This document shows positions 42,801-52,329 of a stretch of 64,000 nucleotides of DNA, one piece after another (position 1 is the first letter of the stretch; each line of letters starts with the position of its first letter). The translations under genes were made by a program, and so were the position numbers. The notes below the pieces were generated by a model. It was given only the letters and a program-made list of their open reading frames with translations, was not told the DNA's origin and did not search any database. The DNA comes from Branchiostoma floridae (lineage: Eukaryota > Chordata > Leptocardii > Amphioxiformes > Branchiostomatidae): NCBI RefSeq assembly GCF_000003815.2, contig NC_049997.1, positions 5,892,260 to 5,956,259 of the forward strand. The letters are read 5' to 3'.

Positions 42801-45800
42801 TGCCAACTTTTCTCATTTCTGTCAGTACATCCTCGTTGCCTTCCCTTGCCTCTTTCTGAGCCTGTTTGAGCAGCTTTCCCATTTCTCTTTCTGCTTTGCT
42901 GATATATGATACTATGTACTTGACACAACTGTACGCATCGAGAACATATTGGATGTCCATGTTCGCATTCCAAGCCCGGAGCAGATGTGGATTGAAATTG
43001 TTCACCCACATGTCCTTGGGCTCACGTCTGAGGAATACTTGCTTCCTGTTTGCAATCAAGTTCAAAGCGTCACAGACCTGTGCAGTGGTGAGATTGGCCT
43101 CCTTGAGAACGTCCTCAGTGGAGCACTTCTCTGGCTCTGTTTTCTTGTCCAACACATCCCAGAATTTTTTCAGGTCAGATTCGGCTTGCTTCTTCCTTCC
43201 AGCAATGGATGCTGATTCTTCATCGGTCAGGTCCTGTAGGGAGACAGGGCTGCACAGAAATGTCTGATTCACTGGAGGCTTAGGGAATCCAAACCTACAG
43301 ATCTTGCCACCTTTCTTGCATGACGATGTATGACCCTTTCGGTGCATTTGAACCTGGCTAACTATGTCAAATAACTCCTTATCTGTTTCTGAGTTTGGCA
43401 GCTGACAGCACACATATCTGTCCACAAAAGAGCAGATCTCTTCTTCAGAATTTACACCCAATTTTGGTGCATCTTTCACCCAAAACAAACAATGGATATG
43501 GGGTGAGCCCCTTTGCTGGAATTCAGTCCTCGTGAACGTGTCTATGACCTCGCCAATTGGCTGCGATGGAGATTTAATGAGGTGTTTGAAAAACAGCTTG
43601 ACTCTGCGATCAAACATGCGAGCAGCTGTGACAGGATTACTCTTCAAAATGTCACAACGCTCTTCCCACGACAAGTCGCTTACTGGTACTGTGCCATGAT
43701 CTTGTCGAATCGCCTCTAACACTTCTGGCCAGCGCAAATCTGCAGCAGAAAACGTAGCAAACCACGTGGGAATTCCCAGCTGTCTTATCATTGCATACAA
43801 TTCATTTAGCGCCTTGTCCCAGAACTGCGGAGTACCCCTGACTGGCTGAAGGAAGCGATAGCCTTCATCTGACTTAAGTATAGCCTGTAAGTCCTCTTTG
43901 TTTGACAACATACCAGCAGATATTTTACGGCCGCCACTTGTCGTCGGCGAACCTTTGCGCATAGATATGGAAATATTCGACTGTATGAAGCGCAACTCTG
44001 TTACGTATTGTGCAAAGAATATGTAGTTAGTGTCGCTTGCAAACCGCGTATCTGCACCCATAAGGCGTGCCTTGAAGTACTTGCTGGGCGTAATACTTAC
44101 ATCACGATCAACATTAAAAGAAAACTTTCCAGTAGGGAATTGAACAGGGAAGGACATTGCCTCTCCCCCAACCTCCTGGAACACAGAAATTGGTTTGCTC
44201 CCTTCTCCTGGAGCCACACACATGACGCGTTCATCGTGGTGGTCAAGAAAATCCTGTCCTATATCTACTGGCTGGAGGCAAGTGTCATGTGGCAGTCCCC
44301 GCAAGCGGCTGTCTAGTTCCTCTTCCTCGCTCAGAGCTGCTTCTTCCATGGTTTCTTCCTCGCTCAGAGTTGCTTCTTCCACAGTTTCTTCCTTGCTCAG
44401 AGCTGCTTCTTCCATGGTTTCTTCCTCGCTCAGAGTTGCTTCTTCCACAGTTTCTTCCTTGCTCAGAGCTGCTTCTTCCACAGTTTCTTCCTTGCTCAGA
44501 GCTGCTTCTTCCACAGTTTCTTCCTCACTCAGAGCTGCTTCTTCCATGGTTTCTTCCTCGCTCAGAGCTGCTTCTTCCACAGTTTCTTCCTTGCTCCGAG
44601 CTGCTTCTTCCATGGTTTCTTCCTTGCTCTGAGCTGCTTCTTCCACAGTTTCTTCCTCACTAAGAGCTGCTACTTCCATGGCTTCTTCCTCATTTACCTG
44701 TTGAATAACGTTGTCTGTTTCATCATCTTCCATATCATTCCTAGTTGGCCCTTCCATATGATCCCCCTCTGCAGTGACAGACTCGCGGTGCTCAGGAGCT
44801 GTATGAACTTCTAAGGTGCCATTCCCTCCTTGTTCAGCATCAGATGGTTCAACAAGGCCTCCTTCTTCATTCCAAGAAGTAGCCCAGTCTGCATCGATTG
44901 ACGTACCGCTGTAATGTTCATTATTTTCAACAAGATACTTCAAAGCAACATCAACCTTCAATGGACTGATTTGTCTATACATGTGATGCCCACTGTACTG
45001 TAGCTTCCTCTTAAGTTTCACCTTGATTAACTGAGCTTCTGAAGGCATTCTGGGAAGGATTGCATGCGTTTCACTCACATCTGCTGGGACACACACTACT
45101 GGGCCAACAACACCTTTCTGACCCCCTTTCGGGAGAGCTGCAACTTTCATGAATGGTATTCTCTTGGCTATCAGTTGGGACTCCAGAGTATTGAGACTTT
45201 TCAGCTCAGGGGGTATTTCTGGGACCTTCATCTTATTACTCTGGGCCTCGTATGGAATTGTCTTTTTATCTATCATGTGCCTATGACAACAGTGACATAT
45301 CCACTCTTTGCCCCTAGATGACTTAGCTATGGGACACGCATGTGGGCTGCAGTCCACGTTGCATTGATGTACATACGTACCTGTAAGACAGTGCTTAACA
45401 GCCTGAACATACCTTGATTTTTTACCATCACGATGACAGATTACGACTTGATTGCGAAACAAAAGCCTGTGACATACAGTGCAAACATATTCTGGTCCCT
45501 CTTTGCATTCCATCTGGAACTGTTCAATGTCCTTATTGACATCCGCTAAATTCTGCTTCTTCTGTCTGTTAATCTGCACATTTCTTTTTTTCTGCTGGGC
45601 ATAGTCATCATCAGTGTGATAGCGCTCCAGCGCTCGCCCCTGCTCCCTTTCGCGCTTCTGCTGGGCATAGTCATCATCAGTGTGATAGCGCTCCAGTGCT
45701 CGCTCCTGCTCCCTTTCGCGCTTCTGCTTGGCATAGTCATCATCAGTGTGATAGCGATATCGAGTCTTCTTTCCATCCCGTTGGGCCTTGGCATATTCCG

Positions 45801-46860
45801 GATCCTCCTGGTACCGTTTCCTTTCTCGGTCTCGTCTGACCCTTTTCCGGTCGTCGTCATCATTATTGGCATTCAGCACAGTCTTTCTCTTGATGCAGGC
45901 AACTTGTGAGGCTTCTGTAGTTTCCTCTCTGTGGCGCCGCGACATACTCCTTGTCTGTCTTTTGTTGAAAACTGTTGCTGTGACAACATCAAAATGGTTA
46001 CCATTCGTATGTTGCATGTATATAGCATTTCTACCATCTAACATGCTTGTATTACTCTCACACCATGGGTACTTCATCCATTCCCACTTAATGTTAAAGC
46101 CATGCTTACCGTACACAAAGATGCGTCTTCCCAGTAGTGAAGACATCGCATTTATTTCTACCTGTGTGGCCCATGCTTCAAGATCTGCTGGATGACGATT
46201 CTGCATGCTTCGACCATCACGAGACAGGTACTGGTCCATGGTTTTTTCAGGGTGCTCGAACGCCAACCAAGGCCTGTAAACATCTTCAGACAATGTTGAC
46301 ATATATTCAACTGTACGCTGTCTTAATACATCATGATAGTCTTGGGTGCCACAAATAAGGTAACTAATAGCTCTATAGAAACAATTACCATCCCCAATAA
46401 TTCTGATGGGACTGATTGGTGCCTCCAAAGGAACATTCCTTTCCTGAATATTGAGATATCGATGAACAGAAAGGTTCAACTGGCCTGCTAGTTGCAATTG
46501 ATCATTTTGTGTGAAGGGATTGAATGTGAACTCGCTATCCTTCCACTCCCCTGTTACCTCTACTTCCTTTGGATCAGCTGGCTCCAGCCCAGTTACCTGT
46601 AATTGCTGCTTGTCATCTAGGTCCTGTCCTGCTACTTCTATTTCCTGTTCATTAGCTGGCTCCTGTCCTCTTACCTCCACTTCCTGCTCATTAGCTGGCA
46701 CCTGACCTCTTACCTCCACTTCCTGCTCATCAGCTGGCTTCTGCCCTCTTAGTCTTACCTCCAATTCCTGCTTACCAGCTGTCTTTGTTTCCTGTTGTCC
46801 CTTCCAGGCATTCAGCCTCATCAATTCAGCAGAAGTCTTATTCTTACGTCGACGTGGCAT
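39772..46860 (-). CDS. Helentron transposase: OTU protease, Rep nuclease, Pif1-type helicase, AP-like endonuclease
   Basis: An intact 2362-residue ORF. Residues 38-105 hold GQxPANEQEVEV-type repeats. Residues 151-300 are an OTU cysteine protease (IGDGNC with Cys160, GNHF with His289). Residues 340-425 are basic YHTDDDYAQQKRERE repeats. Residues 456-655 are a Cys/His-rich DUF6570-like region. Residues 723-848 are acidic 11-residue repeats. Residues 870-1110 are Helitron-like N. Rep HUH is RGSPHIHCLFW (His1121, His1123) and Y2 is KYIVSYISK (Tyr1315, Tyr1319). The helicase has GGAGTGKS (1681), IVIVDEVS (Asp1769, Glu1770), GDMYQIPP and YVALSRV. The endonuclease spans about 2136-2360 (LTETW with Glu2178, GDFN with Asp2290, IDHVY, SYH with His2351). 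Rep and helicase would drive rolling-circle transposition in the nucleus; OTU plus endonuclease are Helentron hallmarks. The ATG at 46860 has purine at -3, and TTTCAG just upstream (minus) could be a 5'-UTR splice acceptor. Confidence 0.95.
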   Translation of the reverse strand: MPRRRKNKTSAELMRLNAWKGQQETKTAGKQELEVRLRGQKPADEQEVEVRGQVPANEQEVEVRGQEPANEQEIEVAGQDLDDKQQLQVTGLEPADPKEVEVTGEWKDSEFTFNPFTQNDQLQLAGQLNLSVHRYLNIQERNVPLEAPISPIRIIGDGNCFYRAISYLICGTQDYHDVLRQRTVEYMSTLSEDVYRPWLAFEHPEKTMDQYLSRDGRSMQNRHPADLEAWATQVEINAMSSLLGRRIFVYGKHGFNIKWEWMKYPWCESNTSMLDGRNAIYMQHTNGNHFDVVTATVFNKRQTRSMSRRHREETTEASQVACIKRKTVLNANNDDDDRKRVRRDRERKRYQEDPEYAKAQRDGKKTRYRYHTDDDYAKQKREREQERALERYHTDDDYAQQKREREQGRALERYHTDDDYAQQKKRNVQINRQKKQNLADVNKDIEQFQMECKEGPEYVCTVCHRLLFRNQVVICHRDGKKSRYVQAVKHCLTGTYVHQCNVDCSPHACPIAKSSRGKEWICHCCHRHMIDKKTIPYEAQSNKMKVPEIPPELKSLNTLESQLIAKRIPFMKVAALPKGGQKGVVGPVVCVPADVSETHAILPRMPSEAQLIKVKLKRKLQYSGHHMYRQISPLKVDVALKYLVENNEHYSGTSIDADWATSWNEEGGLVEPSDAEQGGNGTLEVHTAPEHRESVTAEGDHMEGPTRNDMEDDETDNVIQQVNEEEAMEVAALSEEETVEEAAQSKEETMEEAARSKEETVEEAALSEEETMEEAALSEEETVEEAALSKEETVEEAALSKEETVEEATLSEEETMEEAALSKEETVEEATLSEEETMEEAALSEEEELDSRLRGLPHDTCLQPVDIGQDFLDHHDERVMCVAPGEGSKPISVFQEVGGEAMSFPVQFPTGKFSFNVDRDVSITPSKYFKARLMGADTRFASDTNYIFFAQYVTELRFIQSNISISMRKGSPTTSGGRKISAGMLSNKEDLQAILKSDEGYRFLQPVRGTPQFWDKALNELYAMIRQLGIPTWFATFSAADLRWPEVLEAIRQDHGTVPVSDLSWEERCDILKSNPVTAARMFDRRVKLFFKHLIKSPSQPIGEVIDTFTRTEFQQRGSPHIHCLFWVKDAPKLGVNSEEEICSFVDRYVCCQLPNSETDKELFDIVSQVQMHRKGHTSSCKKGGKICRFGFPKPPVNQTFLCSPVSLQDLTDEESASIAGRKKQAESDLKKFWDVLDKKTEPEKCSTEDVLKEANLTTAQVCDALNLIANRKQVFLRREPKDMWVNNFNPHLLRAWNANMDIQYVLDAYSCVKYIVSYISKAEREMGKLLKQAQKEAREGNEDVLTEMRKVGNAYLHHREVSAQEAVYRVCSLNLKECSRQVTFIPTDEQANRLSKPLADIQKLASEGNGDEENIWMPSIMDRYKARPQEEPFRSMCAAEFVSEYRVVSCSGQQENVQQSSRGEARHVLRDNYGAVQKRTRFDPAVIRFAKFNKKKEPERFYLTLLKLYLPHYHDAQLKPPQYAKYEEFYSNGFAPISDREDRVNVIVNGNRRKFEQNVEELEQARKDAEDGNLEDVWAQIFPEVEQERLDCLDKRGENEVDGVIEGTEDDIPDLATTDKSKERSFTLEACQTKIQYKTAVPMMQSLNPMQQGVFYFVRKWCMETAQGKRPDPFHIFVTGGAGTGKSHLIKCIYYEATRLLGKAQENPDKVSVLLTAPTGTAAFNIGGSTVHHAFHLMCVTKTYQPLSESTLNTLRAQYESLKIVIVDEVSMVDMKLMSSIHGRLGQLTQSRSSANFGNVSILAVGDMYQIPPVRGQSLYRGKDFIDLWNPIFEVVELQEIMRQKDDAAFANLLNRMRVKRKKDKLSDEDDKTLSSRVLSTDFASNDYPKDALHIFSTNKAVVDYNDKMLNLRCSDVTCFEASDFVKDPTTGSMTRRPHAQGDKDDLLDVVKVGIGARVMLCRNVNVEDGLVNGAFGTVTGVTGGQQDASDGATVFVKFDNPKAGVLEREKSAVPSSLPENSVPIRQIEDNLKKLSKVKRYQIPIKLAWACTVHKVQGMTVPEVVVSMKNIFASGMAYVALSRVCSIGGLHITDYKQESIYCDEAVQEALNKMKHFEYVSNPFTNVGDRSVGEVLNIVHHNTEGLEKKFESLKSTCLVEADIICLTETWLSENVQSSQFQLESFNMFRKDRSSGHACEEACNATRNSSRGGVAIYVRDIYKCSEIPIPNDISLECVVTQVSADCMPVKHLIVAIYRPPNVRKDSFISSLEKLLGHLSAVERSNTVILGDFNENLMSSENKMILSFLMQNGFKQLIESPTTERCTLIDHVYISQLSAVVNHGVIQTFYSYHDAVYCTLCNER
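44317..44694 (-). repeat. in-frame 33-bp repeat coding EEETVEEAALS units
   Basis: About eleven units of (S/K)(E)EET(V/M)EEAA(L/R/Q/T)S follow each other with no frame change, giving residues 723-848 of the Helentron protein a strongly acidic low-complexity linker between the DUF6570-like region and the Helitron-like N domain. Units alternate V and M and K and E, indicating several rounds of expansion. The plus-strand frames rich in Ser or Leu over this stretch are shadows. Confidence 0.95.
45586..45843 (-). repeat. in-frame ~66-bp repeat coding YHTDDDYAQQKREREQ units
   Basis: Three units of RYHTDDDYA(K/Q)QKREREQxR preceded by a related RYQEDPEYAKAQRDGKK. Basic repeats of this type are common ahead of the catalytic part in Helitron proteins, where they may bind DNA (inference). 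Confidence 0.9.
46546..46749 (-). repeat. in-frame ~39-bp repeat near the N-terminus
   Basis: About five units of GQ(K/V/E)PA(N/D)EQEVEVR precede the OTU domain. The unit drifts toward GQDLDDKQQLQV and GLEPADPKEVEV at the end. Confidence 0.85.
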
Positions 46861-47240
46861 TCCTCCTGAAATATTACAAATATGAGAGTGTAGCAGCAGT
46901 TCTTTGAGACATTAGTACTTATATTTAGTTACTAGACATTGGGTCAACAATTATGAAGCCTTCAACTTTAAAGAAAGAAAAAATAAAGGTTGCATATCAT
47001 ATGATGGTTGACTGAAAAAAAAGATGAAAAATATAACCAGTATGCTTGAAATGGAGTTTTGCTTACCCTCTATTAGAGTACACATGTGCGGGCGACAAAA
47101 ATTCTGGGTAATACTGTAAATACAGAAACTAAATGGTGGTTTTATGTTCACAGTTTTCATGGTGACCACTTCGCTACTCTCAGTATCATATTGTCTCAGT
47201 ACCACAATGACATGTTTGAGGTACTCGTTATAATAATGGT

Positions 47241-47405
47241 GAAGAAACATGAATACGTACAAGACACAATTTTATTTTATTTTAGTTCGCATTCATTCAT
47301 TTCTCCATGTCTCAATACCACAGTAAAATGTTTGAGATACTTGATACAGTGGAGAAACATGAATACTTACAAGACACAATTTTATTTTAGTTTGCATTCA
47401 TTCAT
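47241..47405 (+). repeat. tandem duplication, unit 110 bp
   Basis: GAAACATGAATAC starts at 47244 and 47354, followed in both by ACAAGACACAATTTTATTTT and CATTCATTCATTTCTCCAT-like sequence. Confidence 0.85.
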
Positions 47406-47774
47406 TTCTCCATTGGAGTCCATACAATGTACTGTATAACACCATAGAAAAGTATACAGTGCTGCATTATTCAAAGTATAGATATGGTTAGATCAGTGAG
47501 AGTTGAGCATGCTAGCACTGTCAAAATCAAAAGCAGACTTTTCTGTCCATTTGTAGAACCGTTGCCGAGTAACCAGTAAATGGTACTGACTGGTGGTTTA
47601 TAGAGGAGGTGGCTTTTCCATTACAGTATGACTATGTAAGTACAGTACTGTGAATGCATTTTAGTTGTGGGATGGCGCTATACAAACAATCCATTTTCCC
47701 GCTACCGCAACATTAAGTCCCCGCAAACAGCGACCTTACCTTTCACATATTATCTACAAAGTAGAATTTCTGTT

Positions 47775-47822
47775 GCCGGCTTGCCGCACATGCGTTCTGA
47801 TCTCTGTGTGAGAGGGCTTTTG
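47775..47822. mobile_element. solo end of the TAAGCCC/CACAGAGATC MITE family
   Basis: TGCCGCACATGCGTTCTGAT followed by CTCTGTGTGAGAGGGCTT matches the right end of the element at 33749-33985. No opposite end is seen within 300 bp. Confidence 0.55.
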
Positions 47823-49259
47823 TGCAAATGGCTTATTGTAACAACAGCGCCATTTATGTTACAAGTGTGCACTGACTCAAAGACGACCACACTGTGCCAG
47901 TGTCAGGTTTATAGTATACAACATTCAACATGAAACAAATTATGGCTATGATGACCCCTGGCATAACTATGGGCTGGAATAACATAGGTTTCACAAACCA
48001 ACTTCAACCAACCAACATTGGTGGCAAAGTATAACATTCTTGCTTGCAGTTTTGCTAAATGCCCCAAAACATGGCATAGATATGTGTAAGGCATTTCACT
48101 TCTTACATCAACCATGCAGTAAGCAGCATATAATGAACGAACGAAAAATTATTATTCGGTTAACCTTGTGAAACTATTTGCCCCCCTCCCCACAGAAAAA
48201 TATGTGGACGTCCTCACGACCAAAATAAAATATTCAGTTACCGTCAACAAACAGAATTATGCATAAAACACCATGACATCTCGTGTGAAATTATTGGAGC
48301 AGAGTTTGCAAGTATAGCTGCTCGTATTTTTACGTGAAAATTATTTACACATAATCCAAAGGACGGCACCTAAATTCGTCCTGACTGCATCAAAACGTAA
48401 GAGTTAAGAGATGTTTCCACGGAAATAAACAAACTCGCAAGTAAATCATTATTCAACAGAAATATGGAAAGACGCAAGTAACGTCTAGGAATATTTTTTT
48501 GTCAATTGTTTTTGACAGCAAACGGAGAGGTTTACACAATGACGACAGCGCGCCAGTGCTCGTTAGCACTTGCCCGCGGTTTTGCACGTACCAAGGACGT
48601 ACTGACGAATTTCACAAACGAAAACACCTTTCAAACTACAATAACAACGGAGTGGACAATGGAAGGATAGCCATTTCTTACCTTATGATGTTCTGCCACC
48701 GATGACAACCAAAATTGGGTAGAAACTGACGTAAAAAAGCGCAGAAAATTCGAGGAACTCCGAAGCTGCGCTTGCCGTCTAGTTAACGCAACACAATCTT
48801 GCATACATGTGACGCAGGACGAGTCCAAGTAGCTGGGTTGGAATGTTCAAGAAGCTCTGTACAAATATGTCAGACCTGAAGGTTTCATTCCGTATATCTA
48901 TCATTGTGTTATGTATGATAAATATTTTTTCAAAACAATGCACATATTATCTTCTTATATTCTTTGCAGTACCTTTTATTGAGTAACATAGATTTCCAAA
49001 TCCTCCCAAACATGAATGGTTTCGTCTACATATACACGTGACAATATTAGCCAATCAGCTTCAGTTTTGGAAATTCGCGGTTTGCTTGAGAAGTGTTGTG
49101 TCATTGGTTGCTTTGATACCAATTGCCGACGAAGTGTTTCTTTCTCTTCGCTGATTGGCTGGCGGCACAATTCAATTAATTAGCAGACAGACACCTGTCA
49201 CCTGTCGCCCAGGGCTGGAGTTATTGGGGTCACTGGAGTTCACGGCAGGAGGCCAAAAG

Positions 49260-49660
49260 AAAGCCAATTTACCCTCAGAAAAGTGCTGAAATTAAGCATT
49301 TTAAAGTAGTTTATGCCAGAAATTTTACTTGGATCATTTTACCAACTATCTAATGCCTATTTACACCAAATTTCAGGCCACTCCATTGTACGACCAGGGT
49401 ACAGGGGGCCAAAATATACCGTTTTGGTCAAAACATGACCTTTAAACCTCAATAAAATCATTTTAGAGGCAGATATGAAAAAACTGAGAAAAACACATCT
49501 AGGTATTGGCCTATTCTACCCCTGTGCCAAATTTCAGGTCATTCGGTCCAGGAACGGCGGAGATGAATCACTTTGAAGATTTGACAGGAGAAAGAAAGAA
49601 AGAAAGAAACATTACGAATACAATATATTTCACCATACTATGTATGGCTGAAATATAACA
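49260..49660 (+). mobile_element. repeat with GAAA tract and 3' hairpin
   Basis: A stretch with 'CCAAATTTCAGGTCATTCGG' is followed by GAAAGAAAGAAAGAAA (49591-49609) and then by a hairpin: TATATTTCACCATAC (49624-49638) pairs with GTATGGCTGAAATATA (49642-49657). CAAATTTCAGGcCA also occurs at 49371, so the block is internally repeated. A microsatellite just before a terminal hairpin is typical of the 3' end of non-autonomous Helentron-like elements. A LINE 3' end is an alternative. Confidence 0.45.
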
Positions 49661-50361
49661 ATTGTACAAGGTACAAAGTATAGCTTATATGTGCAAATGG
49701 ACGATTTTCAGGTGAAAAATACGCGCAACCCTCTGTCGAGCTCGAATATGGCCGACCTTCCATCGATACCCCCGAAGGTCGTGGATAATGTGACAGGGGT
49801 ATAACCATCGCCTTGTTTATTGAGCTTGTCTAAATCATGGTGTTCATGACTTAAGGGAAAAGAGCTGGCTAAGTCCAGGACATGCGCATATGAGCATTAA
49901 CCATCAAGTCTTGTTTCTTTTTGACTAGAGTAAACAATGAATAGAAAACTTCTTGACATGTCGTTACAAGTTATGATGTGACGAAAAATACATAAAGTCT
50001 AACAAAGTATTTAGGTTTCTTCTTTATGTTTATATATAATTATGTCCCTCAAATCTTAGTCATGTAATTTAAGAATTCACGCCCCATCGTTTGAACGCTA
50101 CCACGAAAAAAAATGATTTTTGACTTTTAGATGTTAGTAAACCAAACATCTAACGTAAGAAATACCTTACCGTTTTCATTTTCATATCGCGTAACGAACA
50201 TATATCCTGTAAAGCATTTAACCGTGAGGGTTAAAATGACTATTAACTCCGGTAAAGACCTTTGCATTGGGAAATGATGACGTACGATTGACGCAAGCCT
50301 TCTCGATCAAGCTGTAAAATTAACGATTTAAGCATTCTTAAGCCTCTCGGTAGGTCTTTAA

Positions 50362-50547
50362 ATGTTAGATGACGATAAAATGTGGAAATATTACCGCTCC
50401 AAACATCCGTCGATTAATCTCGTCAAAATGAAAACCTTTTATACGCGATTCAGGTGGGAGCTACGTGCTCGGAAAGATATGGCGGAAGGAAAACGGATAA
50501 TTTTTACATCATGTTGTGTTGCTTTGACAATCCAGTCAAAGTTCTGA
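50362..50547 (+). other. short coding-like frame
   Basis: The frame starts MLDDDKMWKYYRSKHPSINL and continues through a basic region (FYTRFRWELRARKDM). It has an ATG and 61 codons but no recognisable motif or neighbour. Confidence 0.2.
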
Positions 50548-50582
50548 CCCCTCATATAGGACCTTTGAGATATTTTGTCACA

Positions 50583-50950
50583 TTATAAAATGTAGCTCTC
50601 CCAATAGTATAAAGTGTGAATCCCATCCTCACTCAACATATACTCTACTGGAAAAAAGTTGCAGTCCTTTGATTGGAACCGTTTAGCAGTGATCCACTGC
50701 TCATGATACTTAAAGCTGACAAAAACAGTTAGAGAATTATCACTAGTAAAATATCTTGTCTGTACTGTGATATATCCTCTCTCACAACTAGTGAAAGTTG
50801 GCTCTTCAATAATATAACCTGGTTTAATCACTTTGACGTTTTGTAGGTGTCGCTGACCTTGCATGACCTTCAGAATGGGTTTCCCGAGTATGCCAATATG
50901 ACCTTGCCTTTGTCTAGACTCCCCTGATTCCGGTTTACGCGCGGTTCACA
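50583..50950 (-). other. coding-like open frame, possible last exon of an unknown gene
   Basis: On the minus strand an uninterrupted frame runs from a TGA near 50950 to TAA at 50583. It reads GHIGILGKPILKVMQGQRHL and continues YITVQTRYFTSDNSLTVFVS and FKYHEQWITAKRFQSKDCNF. Alternating hydrophobic and polar residues suggest beta strands. The first ATG gives 93 residues. A possible acceptor (GGAATCAG before GGGAGTC) lies near 50925. I recognise no family. Confidence 0.35.
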
Positions 50951-50959
50951 CGTGTTAAT

Positions 50960-52300
50960 TGTACGTTTTAGTTCCTACCGCCGTTCAATATCCCGGCTGT
51001 CCTGACCAAGGTGGTGTACTGTACTGAAGATATTGATCATATGTTTGGATGATGTACTAGTCTTTCAACATTATTCCGGGTCGGGAAACAAAGTATTTAG
51101 ACTGGATATTAGATTCCTAAAGAAACTGAAGGTAAATATGTGAGCCCGGGAATTAAAAGTTTATATCTATGAACAACACAAGACAGTTTGATTTGATTTC
51201 ATACAAGTTTTGTTCGTATATTCAGCATGAACGCAAACGTTTTCCCGATGTTTTCACTGTTAATGTTTATGTTGTAACCAAATTAGAGAAATGTTCTTTT
51301 TTGTAAATCTGTTTCTTTTCATTTTTCTGTAGGACCTGGACAGTTTCTAGCGTGATTGTCTTGATCTTTTTAGTGTTTATCTTTTACCAAATTCATTAGG
51401 AGTTTTCCAGAATTTCTATCTTTTCTAAGAAGACGAATACGTACATGATTCAGACAAAACTGAAAACATAATAATATGAGCTCTCCTTCTAATAATGATA
51501 TTCCAAAAATCAGTCCGAGAAGTATAATGTCAGATTAAAAATGTCAGACTCATAATTGCAAACTTGCAAATTAACACCATCCGAATTAGGAACCTAGTAA
51601 CGTTCTAATGCATGACGTGCGATACCTGGTCCTGATACATACCTCTGGGGTGACGTCACGCATATGTCTTGTCTCCCATGGTAGGGTTTCATTTAAGAAC
51701 CCGTTCATTTGGGGTTCGCTGTAAGTCGGAAGAGACGGAGAGAAATGTTCAGCGCGCTTGTGACGGATTGTGGCACCGCGTGAGAGTTAATGAAAAAGGA
51801 GAGGGCGCGGTTGAAAGACGGAGTGCTAACGGAGTTTGATGTATAATGTTTCCGGCTTGACAGGACGGCGGTGTGCATGGCTCCAGGGTCGTTATGTGTC
51901 ATGTGGAGTTGGGACATTAATCATTTTAGACTCATACAAAATAATGGACAACTCGTTTGTTTAAAATCGTACGCATTAGGGTAGAAGAAACGTTTCAGAT
52001 AGGTAAGTTAGTTTAAAGATAAAGTGAAGTTTACTAACATAGGCTTCCTGTAAAGAAAATCGCAACGTCGTCTCTTTTCCAAGCGATCAAAAGTTCAAAA
52101 CATCATCACAATTCTTTCCTATTTCAATATGAAAAGATATGATTGATTTGCTGCCATATTGTAAAGGGGGAGCGTTAGTGTTGTTTAGACACCATTTTCT
52201 AAATAAGTAATAAGTAATTAGTTAATTGATTTTCTTTAAGAACTTCGAGTCTTCTCCTCAATGACTGAAACCAAACCTCCTGTCGGTAACTCCAACAACC
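50960..52300. other. no recognisable feature
   Basis: The DNA is AT-rich, with only short open frames of unnatural composition. Confidence 0.35.
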
Positions 52301-52329
52301 AACACCTGAAAGTGACCGCTGGTGACCGC

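Larger units (their letters stand above)
46861..49200. other. 5' flank of the Helentron gene
   Basis: No ORF of note is seen. A direct duplication lies at 47241-47400 (GAAACATGAATACgTACAAG repeated after 110 bp with the ATTTTATTTTA tail). A solo MITE end is at about 47775-47822. If the proposed element ends hold, this region contains the promoter and 5' part of the element, but I see no motif that fixes a promoter. Confidence 0.4.
36754..49805 (-). mobile_element. candidate full extent of a Helentron (rolling-circle transposon)
   Basis: GTTATACCCCTGTCACATT occurs at 36754-36772 and its exact complement at 49787-49805, enclosing the Helentron gene with about 3 kb on each side. A second shared word lies further in on both sides: ATATTTCAGCCATAC at about 36889-36903 and its complement at about 49642-49656. 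Helentrons are known to have short, asymmetric inverted repeats near their ends and to exceed 10 kb, so a 13.05-kb element is plausible. Against this, both repeats could be ends of two unrelated MITE copies, the outer junctions show no clear TT target, and other repeats lie inside the right flank. Confidence 0.4.

Noticed and set aside
44195..44663. Ser-rich and Leu/Phe/Pro-rich plus-strand frames
   Set aside because: They are antisense shadows of the in-frame acidic repeat in the Helentron ORF.
45546..45872. 108-codon minus-strand frame in another phase
   Set aside because: It lies entirely within the Helentron ORF's basic repeat and is a frame shadow.
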